This document shows positions 17,413-24,667 of a stretch of DNA of 64,000 nucleotides, piece by piece. Source of the DNA: Devosia sp. FKR38 (GTDB lineage Bacteria > Pseudomonadota > Alphaproteobacteria > Rhizobiales > Devosiaceae); contig NZ_STGC01000005.1 of the NCBI RefSeq assembly GCF_005222805.1, positions 1,216,456 through 1,280,455 on the forward strand. Reading direction: 5' to 3'. A program made the position numbers and the translations under genes. The notes under the pieces were generated by a model, which was not told the origin of the DNA, did not search any database, and saw only the letters and a program-made list of their open reading frames with translations. The first letter of the stretch is position 1, and each line of letters begins with the position of its first letter.

Positions 17413-18372
17413 ATGCGCGTCCTGCCCCTTTTGATGGCCACTGCCCTGGTGGCTCTTGCCCTGCCCGTGCCGCTGACCCTGGCGTCCGGTTTCCCGGTGA
17501 CGGTCACGAGCTGTAACCGCGCGGTGACCTTTGACGCCGCGCCGCAGCGCGCCGTGTCCAATGACGTCAACCTCACCGAGATGATGTTGGCCCTGGGCCT
17601 GACCGACCATATGGTGGGCTATACCGGCGTGTCCGACTGGAAGACGCTCGACGAGCGCCTGCGTGAGGGCGTCGCCGCCCTGCCCGAGCTATCGACCAAT
17701 TACCCCACCAAGGAAGTGCTGCTCGGTGCTGACGCCGATTTCTACTTTGCCGGCTGGAACTACGGCATGAAAGTGGGCGGCGAAGTGACGCCCGAGACGC
17801 TCGCGCCCTTCGGCATCGCCGTCTATGAGCTGACCGAGAGCTGCATCCACATCATGGACAAGCCCAAGGCCTCCATGGACGATCTCTATGTCGATCTGCT
17901 CAACCTGGGCCGCATCTTCGGCGTGGCCGAAAAGGCCGAGGCCCTGGTGGCCGGCTATCGCCAGGAGCTGGCCGATTTCACCGCCACGCTCGACACCAGC
18001 GGCACGCCGCCGACGGTGTTCGTCTATGACTCCGGCGAGGACAAACCCTTCACCGCTGGCCGCTACGGCATTCCCACGGCGCTGATCGAAGCCGCCGGCG
18101 GCCGCAATATCATGGATGATGTGCAGTCGAGCTGGGTCAGCATCGGCTGGGAACCGGTGATCGAGCGCAATCCGGAGGTGATCGTCATCGTCAACTATGG
18201 CGACGTCACCGCCGAGCAGAAGATCGCCTTCCTCAAGTCCAACCCGGCCTTCTCGGCCATTCCCGCCGTGGTCAATGACCGCTTCGTGGTGCTCGACTAT
18301 GTCGAGGCGACGCCCGGCCCGCGCAATATCGAGGCCATCAAGCGCCTTGCCACGGCCTTTCATCCTGCCTGA
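17413..18372 (+). CDS. btuF: Cobalamin ABC transporter periplasmic binding protein
   Basis: BtuF/FepB-type periplasmic binding protein with a Sec signal (about 25 residues, MRVLPLLMATALVALALPVP). The mature part opens with FPVTVTSCNRAVTFDAAPQR and contains AGWNYGMKVGGEVTPE and RNIMDDVQSSWVSIGWE, typical of corrinoid and siderophore binding proteins. TAGGAG seven bases before the ATG at 17413 decides the start; an in-frame TTG directly before it is not needed. It has 319 aa. The riboswitch upstream argues for a corrinoid ligand. It lies six codon-free bases after btuD. Confidence 0.85.
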   Translation: MRVLPLLMATALVALALPVPLTLASGFPVTVTSCNRAVTFDAAPQRAVSNDVNLTEMMLALGLTDHMVGYTGVSDWKTLDERLREGVAALPELSTNYPTKEVLLGADADFYFAGWNYGMKVGGEVTPETLAPFGIAVYELTESCIHIMDKPKASMDDLYVDLLNLGRIFGVAEKAEALVAGYRQELADFTATLDTSGTPPTVFVYDSGEDKPFTAGRYGIPTALIEAAGGRNIMDDVQSSWVSIGWEPVIERNPEVIVIVNYGDVTAEQKIAFLKSNPAFSAIPAVVNDRFVVLDYVEATPGPRNIEAIKRLATAFHPA

Positions 18373-18381
18373 CGGAGACCA

Positions 18382-18402
18382 GGGCCGGCCTCGCGCCGGC
18401 CC
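18382..18402 (+). promoter_or_regulatory. Hairpin between btuF and btuC
   Basis: Eight-base GC-only stem (GGGCCGGC and its complement) with a five-base loop in the 39-nt gap. No T-run follows, so it may tune btuC expression or protect the upstream message rather than end transcription. Confidence 0.4.
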
Positions 18403-18411
18403 GCCACACCC

Positions 18412-19473
18412 ATGTCGCACAAGCACCTCGTCGACGGCCCGCGCCACGCCCTGATCCACAACCTGCCCCTGGCCATCGCCGGGCTGTGCGGCCTGCTGCT
18501 GCTGGTCGCCATGCTGGCGGTCAGCGTCGGCGCCATTGCCGTTCCGCTCGACATGGTCTGGCGCGTGGTGCTGAGCCACCTCGTGCCCGGCAGCATCACA
18601 CCGGACTGGTCGGCCGGCCGCGACAATATCGTCTGGGAAGTGCGCCTGCCGCGCGTGCTGCTGGGCGCCACAGTCGGCGCGAGCCTGGCTGTGGTCGGTG
18701 CGGCGCTGCAGTCGGTGACGCGCAATCCGCTGGCCGACCCGCACCTCTTGGGCGTGTCCTCGGGCGCGGCGCTGGGCGCCATTGTCGTGTTGATGCACAC
18801 GGGCCTGTTCCTCGGCCTCGTCACCGTGCCGCTGTTCGCCTTTGGCGGCGCGCTGCTCAGCACGGCCCTGGTGGTCGGCGTTGCCAATCTCGCCAATGCC
18901 ACCAACGCCAGCCGCCTGGTGCTGACCGGGGTGGCCATTTCCTTTGTCATCACCTCGCTGGGGAGCCTGGCCATCTTTCTGGGCGATCCGCGCGCCGCCC
19001 ATACGGTGATCTTCTGGATGCTGGGCGGGCTGGGCCTCGCGCAATGGGCGCAACTGCCCTACCCGCTCGCGGCGCTCGTGCTCTGCGGCACGTTCCTGCT
19101 GGCCAATGCGCGCAATCTCAATGCCATGACGCTGGGCGATGAAAGCGCCACGACACTGGGCCTGCCCGCCGGCCGCTTCCGGCTGATCGTCTTTATCGTC
19201 TGCGCCCTGCTGACCGGCGCGGCCGTGGCCTTTTCCGGGGTCATTGCCTTTGTCGGGCTGATGATCCCCCATCTGGTGCGCATGGCCATCGGCGGCGACT
19301 ACCGCCGCGTGCTGCCGCTCTCGGCCCTGGTGGGCGCCATTTTCCTGGTGCTGGCCGATATGGTGGCGCGCACCATCATCCCGCCGCAGGACCTGCCCAT
19401 CGGCGTCATCACGGGCCTGGTCGGTGGCGTGTTCTTCATCGCGCTGATGCGCCGCAACGGCCGGCTGGGCTAG
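18412..19473 (+). CDS. btuC: Cobalamin ABC transporter permease
   Basis: FecCD/BtuC-family inner-membrane permease, about ten predicted helices in 353 aa. Family motifs are VRLPRVLLGATVGASLAVVG, LQSVTRNPLADPHLLGVSSG and IAFVGLMIPHLVRMAIGGDY. The N-terminal 20 residues before the first helix are hydrophilic and His-containing. No good ribosome binding site is seen before the ATG at 18412, since the preceding hairpin occupies the region. With btuD and btuF it forms a complete importer under the B12 riboswitch. Confidence 0.88.
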   Translation: MSHKHLVDGPRHALIHNLPLAIAGLCGLLLLVAMLAVSVGAIAVPLDMVWRVVLSHLVPGSITPDWSAGRDNIVWEVRLPRVLLGATVGASLAVVGAALQSVTRNPLADPHLLGVSSGAALGAIVVLMHTGLFLGLVTVPLFAFGGALLSTALVVGVANLANATNASRLVLTGVAISFVITSLGSLAIFLGDPRAAHTVIFWMLGGLGLAQWAQLPYPLAALVLCGTFLLANARNLNAMTLGDESATTLGLPAGRFRLIVFIVCALLTGAAVAFSGVIAFVGLMIPHLVRMAIGGDYRRVLPLSALVGAIFLVLADMVARTIIPPQDLPIGVITGLVGGVFFIALMRRNGRLG

Positions 19474-19506
19474 GGCCCGCGCCGGCCAACTTGGCCCCTG
19501 CCCTAG
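19470..19506. terminator. Bidirectional hairpin covering both convergent stop codons
   Basis: CTAGGGC (19470-19476) and GCCCTAG (19500-19506) are exact complements, and each includes the stop codon of one of the converging genes (btuC and the EF-hand gene). GGCC pairs can extend inside the loop. No T-run is present. Confidence 0.45.
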
Positions 19507-20270
19507 GCGGCGCTGTTGCCGGCGTCAGCCCCCGGCGTCGTGCCGCGGCCGAACTGCGCCAAGAGGCGGCTCAGTAGGGCCGATGTGAACTCGCTGCTGC
19601 TCACCCGCTCGCGCGCGGCCTCAGGCGTTTCGGGCACAGGAACTGGAGCGGGCGGGGCGCCGGCGTCAGGACTGCGGGCAGCCCCTTCCCGCACGATGCG
19701 GAGCATCTCCTTTTCCGCGTCGCTCATATCCTCTTCGGCAATCTGCTTGATCGGCGAAGCCGTCATGGCGGACAGGTCCAGCCGCTGCCCGACCATTATG
19801 TCATCCTTGGTGATGGCGTTGCGATCGGCCCCGGCCCGGAACATCACCGCCACATTGGGCAGGGCGTTGTTGTCGAGATAATTGGCCTGGTTCATCACCT
19901 TGTCAGCCTCGATCTCCTCGCGGTTCAGCACGCCATTGCCGTCCACATCGACCCGCGCGAAATAGGCGTCCTTGGCCTGCTGCGCCAGCTCGGCGCGCGA
20001 AGCCGGGCTCATGGCCTTGTAGTCTTGCGCGGTCAACAGCTGGCCGATCGCCTCGCTCGACAGCAGCTTGCCGGGCCATTCCTCAAGGCTGAGCGCGCCA
20101 TCCTTGTCGGCATCCTGGGCAGCCATGACCTGATCGATTTTGCCCTTCTGCCCGACCTTGTCGAGCAGCTCGGACATTTCGGCGCCGGACACTTTGGAAT
20201 CCCGGTCCTTGTCCGCCAAAGCGAACAGCCGGTTGAGCAATGTCCCGCCAACACCACTGATTTCCGTCAT
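19503..20270 (-). CDS. EF-hand calcium-binding protein
   Basis: Contains three recognisable EF-hand loops: DKDRDSKVSGAE (near residue 19), DADKDGALSLEE (near 50) and DVDGNGVLNREE (near 103), each with acidic residues at positions 1, 3, 5 and 12. A Pro/Ala-rich linker and a short helical C-terminal segment follow. There is no signal peptide or membrane segment. The frame is open to 20390, but GAGGG lies ahead of the ATG at 20270 and the upstream extension has no features, so 255 aa is used. The partner process is unknown. It converges on btuC and shares no operon with mazG, which is divergent. Confidence 0.8.
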   Translation of the reverse strand: MTEISGVGGTLLNRLFALADKDRDSKVSGAEMSELLDKVGQKGKIDQVMAAQDADKDGALSLEEWPGKLLSSEAIGQLLTAQDYKAMSPASRAELAQQAKDAYFARVDVDGNGVLNREEIEADKVMNQANYLDNNALPNVAVMFRAGADRNAITKDDIMVGQRLDLSAMTASPIKQIAEEDMSDAEKEMLRIVREGAARSPDAGAPPAPVPVPETPEAARERVSSSEFTSALLSRLLAQFGRGTTPGADAGNSAA

Positions 20271-20467
20271 CGTCTGCCCTCGAATGTTGATTGCTGAGAG
20301 TGATTTAGCAATTCTCGTGCCACATCCGCCGGGCCGGATTCCCGGGCCTTTGCGCCCCATTATCCCCCGGCCAATGCTGCCCCTGGGCAAGATTTGCCCG
20401 TCCCACCCGGCAACAATGGCGACTTGGGCGCGGCCGGCGCGCTAGGCTCGGGCAGTGATTCCAACCC

Positions 20468-21289
20468 ATGAGCCCGCCCATGCAGCCCTCCCGCGACCTG
20501 TCCCGCCTCATCGAGATCATGGCGGCGCTGCGCAACCCGGTCGGCGGCTGCCCCTGGGATCTGGAGCAGGATTTCGCCAGCATCCGCCACTACACCATCG
20601 AGGAGGCCTATGAGGTCGCCGACGCCATCGAGCGCGAGGATTTTGATGACCTGCGCGAGGAGCTGGGCGACCTGCTGCTGCAGCCGATCTATCACGCCCA
20701 GATGGCCAGCGAGGCTGGCTATTTCGACATTGGCGACGTGATCCAGGCCATCACCGAAAAGCTGATCCGCCGCCATCCGCATGTGTTCGGCGAAGAGGCC
20801 GCACGCAATGCAGAAATGGCCAAGGGCCAGTGGGAAGCCATCAAGGTGCAGGAACGCGCGGCCAAGGCTGCGTGCAAGGGCGACACCACGCCATCCCTGC
20901 TCGACGACGTGCCCCAGGTGCTGCCGGCGCTGGCCCGGGCGGAAAAGCTGACCAAACGCGCCGCCAAGGTCGGCTTTGACTGGCCGGACCTGGCCGCCGT
21001 ACGCGCCAAGGTCGAGGAAGAACTGGCCGAAGTGGTCGAGGCCGAGGCCAGCGGCAATGCCGCCGCCGTGCATGAGGAGATCGGCGACCTGCTGTTCGCC
21101 GTGGCCAATCTGGCCCGCAAAGCCGGCGTGGATGCCGAAGGCGCCCTACGCGACGCCAATCTCAAGTTCACCCGCCGCTTCCACCACGTCGAAGCCCGCT
21201 GCCGCGAGGACGGCATCGCGCCGGCCCAGGCGGGGCTGGAGCGGCTCGATGGCTATTGGAACGAGATCCGCGCGGCCGACAAGGCCTGA
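20468..21289 (+). CDS. mazG: Nucleoside triphosphate pyrophosphohydrolase
   Basis: House-cleaning enzyme that hydrolyses NTPs and dNTPs to monophosphates and pyrophosphate. Two MazG folds are present: the N-terminal one with GGCPWDLEQDF, TIEEAYEVADAIE and ELGDLLLQ, and a C-terminal one with KVEEELAEVVEAE and HEEIGDLLFAVANLARK, the active half in E. coli MazG. The length of 273 aa is normal. A second in-frame ATG is at 20480; neither has a clear ribosome binding site. It converges on hflX across a repeat-rich gap. In many Hyphomicrobiales mazG also neighbours hflX-hfq. Confidence 0.94.
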   Translation: MSPPMQPSRDLSRLIEIMAALRNPVGGCPWDLEQDFASIRHYTIEEAYEVADAIEREDFDDLREELGDLLLQPIYHAQMASEAGYFDIGDVIQAITEKLIRRHPHVFGEEAARNAEMAKGQWEAIKVQERAAKAACKGDTTPSLLDDVPQVLPALARAEKLTKRAAKVGFDWPDLAAVRAKVEEELAEVVEAEASGNAAAVHEEIGDLLFAVANLARKAGVDAEGALRDANLKFTRRFHHVEARCREDGIAPAQAGLERLDGYWNEIRAADKA

Positions 21290-21301
21290 CAGCATCGCGC
21301 A

Positions 21302-21449
21302 CCTGAACGGCCTGGCGGCCGTTCAGGCTGAGTCGAAAATGGCGGTTTTCGAGCACCGGACCGGAGCGTACATTTGGGTACGTGAGGACCGGCAGCGCAG
21401 AAAACCGTCATTTGCAGACCAGCATCAACGGCCTGGCGGACGTTCAGGC
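21302..21449. repeat. Compound palindromic repeat between mazG and hflX
   Basis: A hairpin with 11-bp arms (CCTGAACGGCC, 21302-21312, and its complement ending 21327) is followed by a long inverted repeat (AAATGGCGGTTTTC, 21337-21350, with GAAAACCGTCATTT, 21400-21413, one mismatch) that encloses an inner CGTAC/GTACG hairpin. A near copy of the first hairpin's sequence recurs in direct orientation at 21426-21449, over the hflX stop. It may terminate both genes, but the flanking direct copies suggest a mobile or repeated element. Confidence 0.55.
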
Positions 21450-22817
21450 GTCCGAGCCTTCGATGCGGCCGTTGAAACGTTCAAGGAACGCCGTCTTGTG
21501 CCGCGGCTCGACGCGCACCACAAAGCCGGTGCCCTTCTCAGTGGGCTCGTCGCGCGAGATCACCTCGGCATGCGAATGCAGCCAGCCGATGTCGGCGCCG
21601 GCGCTATGCGGCACATGCACGCGATAGGTGCGGCTCTTCTCGCCCAGCGCCTTTTCGATGGCCAGCAGCAGGGCATCGATCCCCTGCCCCGTCACCGCCG
21701 AAACCGGCACGGTCGCGGCAACCTTGCCGGCCGGGGCAATGCCAGCCAGGCGCTCGTCCATGTCCAGCTCGGGCTGGCCGAGCAGGTCGATCTTGTTCCA
21801 CACTTCGATGATCGGCGTGGTCTCGGCCGACACGCCCAGATCGCCCAAGACCTTGAGCACATCATGCGCCTGGGCCAGATGGTCCGGATTGGCCACGTCA
21901 CGGGCATGCAGGATCACATCGGCGTCCAGCACCTCTTCCAGCGTCGCCCGGAAGGCAGCCACTAGGTCAGTGGGCAGATCGGCGACAAAGCCCACCGTGT
22001 CGCTGATCATGATCTCGCGGCCATGCGGCAACTCAAGCTTGCGCACCGTGGTATCGAGCGTGGCGAACAGCAGATCCTTGGCGAAGACATCGGCCTTGGT
22101 CAAAGCGTTGAACAGGCTCGACTTGCCGGCGTTGGTATAGCCCACCAGCGCCACAATGGGCGTGCCGGTGCGCTGCTGGCGCTGCTGCGCGCGGGTCTTT
22201 TTGACCTTGTCGAGCCGGTCTTCGAGCAGCACGATACGGTCCATGATCTGGCGGCGATCGCTTTCGATCTGCGTTTCGCCCGGGCCACCCATGAAGCCGC
22301 TGCCGCCGCTGCCGCGCTGGCGTTCAAGGTGGGTCCAGGAGCGGACCAGCCGCCCCTTCTGATAATTGAGATGCGCCAGTTCCACCTGCAGCACGCCTTC
22401 GCGCGTCGCCGCGCGGTCACCGAAGATCTCCAGGATCAGCCCGGTGCGGTCGAGCACCTTGGCGCCGGTTTCGGTTTCGAGGTTGCGCTGCTGGATGGCC
22501 GTCAGCTGGCAATCGACCAGCAGCAGGTCGATCTTGTCAGCCTTGACCTTGACCTTGAGGGTTTCCGCATGGCCGCCACCGATAAAGGTGGCCGGCTTGA
22601 TCTCGCGCACCTTGATGACGTCGACAAAGGCCACGTCCAGCTCAATGGCCTGCGCCAGGCCGACGAATTCGTCGCGCCGCGCCTCGATGGCATGCTGGGA
22701 CACATGGCCCCGCACATCGGGGACCACCACGCCGACGCGGAAGGGGCGCGCCTGCTGGTCAATAAACGGCTTGCGGCCGCCCGGCTGGACGGCCTCGTCA
22801 TCGTCGAATTCAGTCAT
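21444..22817 (-). CDS. hflX: Ribosome-associated GTPase HflX
   Basis: GTPase that splits stalled or heat-damaged 70S ribosomes. The N-terminal nucleotide-binding domain has KPATFIGGGHAETL; the glycine-rich linker reads GSGGSGFMGGPGETQIE; and the G domain has GYTNAGKSS (G1), DTVGF (G3) and NKID (G4). It has 457 aa, with a C-terminal extension after SAVTGQGIDALL. It begins eight bases after the hfq stop, the conserved hfq-hflX pairing. Its end overlaps the repeat at 21426-21449. Confidence 0.95.
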   Translation of the reverse strand: MTEFDDDEAVQPGGRKPFIDQQARPFRVGVVVPDVRGHVSQHAIEARRDEFVGLAQAIELDVAFVDVIKVREIKPATFIGGGHAETLKVKVKADKIDLLLVDCQLTAIQQRNLETETGAKVLDRTGLILEIFGDRAATREGVLQVELAHLNYQKGRLVRSWTHLERQRGSGGSGFMGGPGETQIESDRRQIMDRIVLLEDRLDKVKKTRAQQRQQRTGTPIVALVGYTNAGKSSLFNALTKADVFAKDLLFATLDTTVRKLELPHGREIMISDTVGFVADLPTDLVAAFRATLEEVLDADVILHARDVANPDHLAQAHDVLKVLGDLGVSAETTPIIEVWNKIDLLGQPELDMDERLAGIAPAGKVAATVPVSAVTGQGIDALLLAIEKALGEKSRTYRVHVPHSAGADIGWLHSHAEVISRDEPTEKGTGFVVRVEPRHKTAFLERFNGRIEGSDA

Positions 22818-22825
22818 GGGGCCTG

Positions 22826-23077
22826 TCAGTCGCTGTCGTGGTTCTGCTCGGGATCGAACAGCTGGATCGGCGCACCGGGCATGATGGTCGATATGGCGTG
22901 CTTATAGACCAGCTGCGACTGCGCGTCGCGACGCAGGAGCAGGCAGAAATTGTCAAACCAGGTGATCACGCCCTGCAGCTTGACGCCGTTCACGAGAAAG
23001 ATCGTGACCGGAACCTTCTGCTTGCGAACATGGTTGAGGAAGGAATCCTGGAGATTTTGCTGCTTTTCGCTGGGCAT
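22826..23077 (-). CDS. hfq: RNA chaperone Hfq
   Basis: Sm-like hexameric protein that pairs small RNAs with mRNAs. The Sm1 motif ([20 protein letters not shown]) and Sm2 motif ([10 protein letters not shown]) are intact, and the proximal-face residues QNLQDSFLN are at the N-terminus. The frame is open to 23233, but GAGG before the ATG at 23077 and family alignment give 83 aa. The 207 bp between the ntrX stop and hfq hold a hairpin and presumably an own promoter. Confidence 0.96.
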   Translation of the reverse strand: MPSEKQQNLQDSFLNHVRKQKVPVTIFLVNGVKLQGVITWFDNFCLLLRRDAQSQLVYKHAISTIMPGAPIQLFDPEQNHDSD

Positions 23078-23250
23078 TTTTGGCCTCGTTATTGCGGCAT
23101 TGCTTTTCGCTGCCGGGCTGCGCGCGCCTGCCAGTCGGTCGCGAACCTGCCGCACAGACCGCGCCGATGTGATTTGTACACAATGCCGACTATTACACAG
23201 TTCGTTTTTCGTGCCTACCCGAAGCAGCCGCAAGGCTGCCCCGAATTTTG

Positions 23251-23272
23251 CGCTGGGATCAAATCCCCAGCG
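23251..23272 (-). terminator. Hairpin downstream of ntrX
   Basis: Seven-base inverted repeat (CGCTGGG with CCCAGCG, eight-base loop) 13 bases beyond the ntrX stop, followed on the minus strand by CAAAATTCGG. A second six-base hairpin lies at 23224-23239. Weak terminator candidates. Confidence 0.4.
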
Positions 23273-23284
23273 ACCTGATGGGCA

Positions 23285-24667
23285 TCACAGCCCCAGCGAC
23301 TTGATCTTGCGGTGCAGCGCGCTGCGCTCCATGCCGACGAACTCGGCTGTCTTGGAGATATTGCCGCCAAACCGCTCGATCTGCGCCAAGAGGTACTGCC
23401 GCTCGAACACCTCGCGGGCCTCACGCAGCGGCAGGCTCATCAGATGCGCCGAGGCATCGGTGTCGCCCACCGTGGGCAGCACTTCGCCAATGTCGGACGG
23501 CAGCATGGTGGCGCTGATCAGCCCATCCTCAGGCTGCTGGTCCTTCATCAGGATCATCAGTCGCTCGATGGAATTGCGCAGCTGGCGCGCATTGCCCGGC
23601 CATTCCTGCGCCTGCAGCACCGCCATGGCATCATCGCCCACCACCAGGCGCTGCAGATTGTGCATCCGCGCCACCTGCTCGATGAACACATTGACCAGCG
23701 GCGGCACGTCCTCGCGACGCTCCTTGAGCGGGGTCAGCGGCAGCGGCACGATGGAGAGCCGGTGGAAGAGATCAGATCGGAACTCGCCCGATTCCACCTG
23801 CGCCGCGACGTTCTGCGAGCTGGAGGCGATGATGCGCACATCGATCGGCACGGCCTGGGTGCCGCCGACGCGGTTGAAGCGGTTTTCCACCAGCGTGCGC
23901 AGCAGCAGCGCCTGGGTCGCCTGCGGCAGCGTCGTCACTTCCGACAGATAGAGCGTGCCGCCATGCGCCTTTTCCAGCGCACCGACCTCGACCTTGAGAA
24001 TGCCGCTCTTCTCGCGCGCTTCGCGGCCGAACAGCACCACCGGCACCTCTTCGGGCGCATAGAGCGAGGCATTGATTTCGACAAAGGGCGATTCCACACG
24101 CGGGCTGCGCTGATGAATCAGCCGGGCCACCAGGCCCTTGCCGGCGCCCGAAGGGCCGGAAATGAAGATGCGCGAATTGGTCGGCGCCGATTTCTCGATA
24201 ATGCCGCGCACCGCCTGCAGGGCCGGCGAGGTGCCCACCATATCGGCGCTCTTGGTGGCCGAGCGCTCCTTGAGTTCGGCCACTTCCGTGCGCAGGCGCG
24301 TGGCTTCCATTGCCCGCTGGGTGATGTGCAGCAGCCGGTCAATCTTGAACGGCTTTTCGATATAGTCATACGCGCCGCGCCGGATGGCCGAGACGGCCGT
24401 CTCCACATTGCCATGGCCCGAGATCATCACCACCGGCATGTCCGGATGCTGGCTCTGGAACACGTCGAGCAGCTGCAACCCATCGAGCCGCGACCCCTGC
24501 ATCCAGATGTCGAGGAAGACCAGGCTCGGCCGCCGCCGCGCGATCTCGTTCAACCCGCTGTCGGCGTCATGCGCCTGGCGTGCCTCATAGCCTTCATCCT
24601 CCAGGATGCCGGCGATCAGGTCGCGGATGTCGTCTTCATCATCGATGATCAGAATGTCGAGTGCCAT
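23285..24667 (-). CDS. ntrX: Response regulator NtrX, sigma-54-type fold without GAFTGA
   Basis: DNA-binding partner of NtrY in nitrogen and redox regulation. The receiver domain begins DILIIDDEDDIRDL and has the phospho-acceptor in LVFLDIWMQG (near residue 53) and the K in EKPFK. The AAA+ domain has Walker A GPSGAGKG. At the loop that contacts sigma-54 the sequence is LFGREAREKSGILKVEVG in place of GAFTGA, so this protein should not activate sigma-54 polymerase in the usual way; the same loss is known in other alphaproteobacterial NtrX. The C-terminal Fis-type helix-turn-helix is GGNISKTAEFVGMERSALHR. It overlaps the ntrY stop by one base. Confidence 0.93.
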   Translation of the reverse strand: MALDILIIDDEDDIRDLIAGILEDEGYEARQAHDADSGLNEIARRRPSLVFLDIWMQGSRLDGLQLLDVFQSQHPDMPVVMISGHGNVETAVSAIRRGAYDYIEKPFKIDRLLHITQRAMEATRLRTEVAELKERSATKSADMVGTSPALQAVRGIIEKSAPTNSRIFISGPSGAGKGLVARLIHQRSPRVESPFVEINASLYAPEEVPVVLFGREAREKSGILKVEVGALEKAHGGTLYLSEVTTLPQATQALLLRTLVENRFNRVGGTQAVPIDVRIIASSSQNVAAQVESGEFRSDLFHRLSIVPLPLTPLKERREDVPPLVNVFIEQVARMHNLQRLVVGDDAMAVLQAQEWPGNARQLRNSIERLMILMKDQQPEDGLISATMLPSDIGEVLPTVGDTDASAHLMSLPLREAREVFERQYLLAQIERFGGNISKTAEFVGMERSALHRKIKSLGL

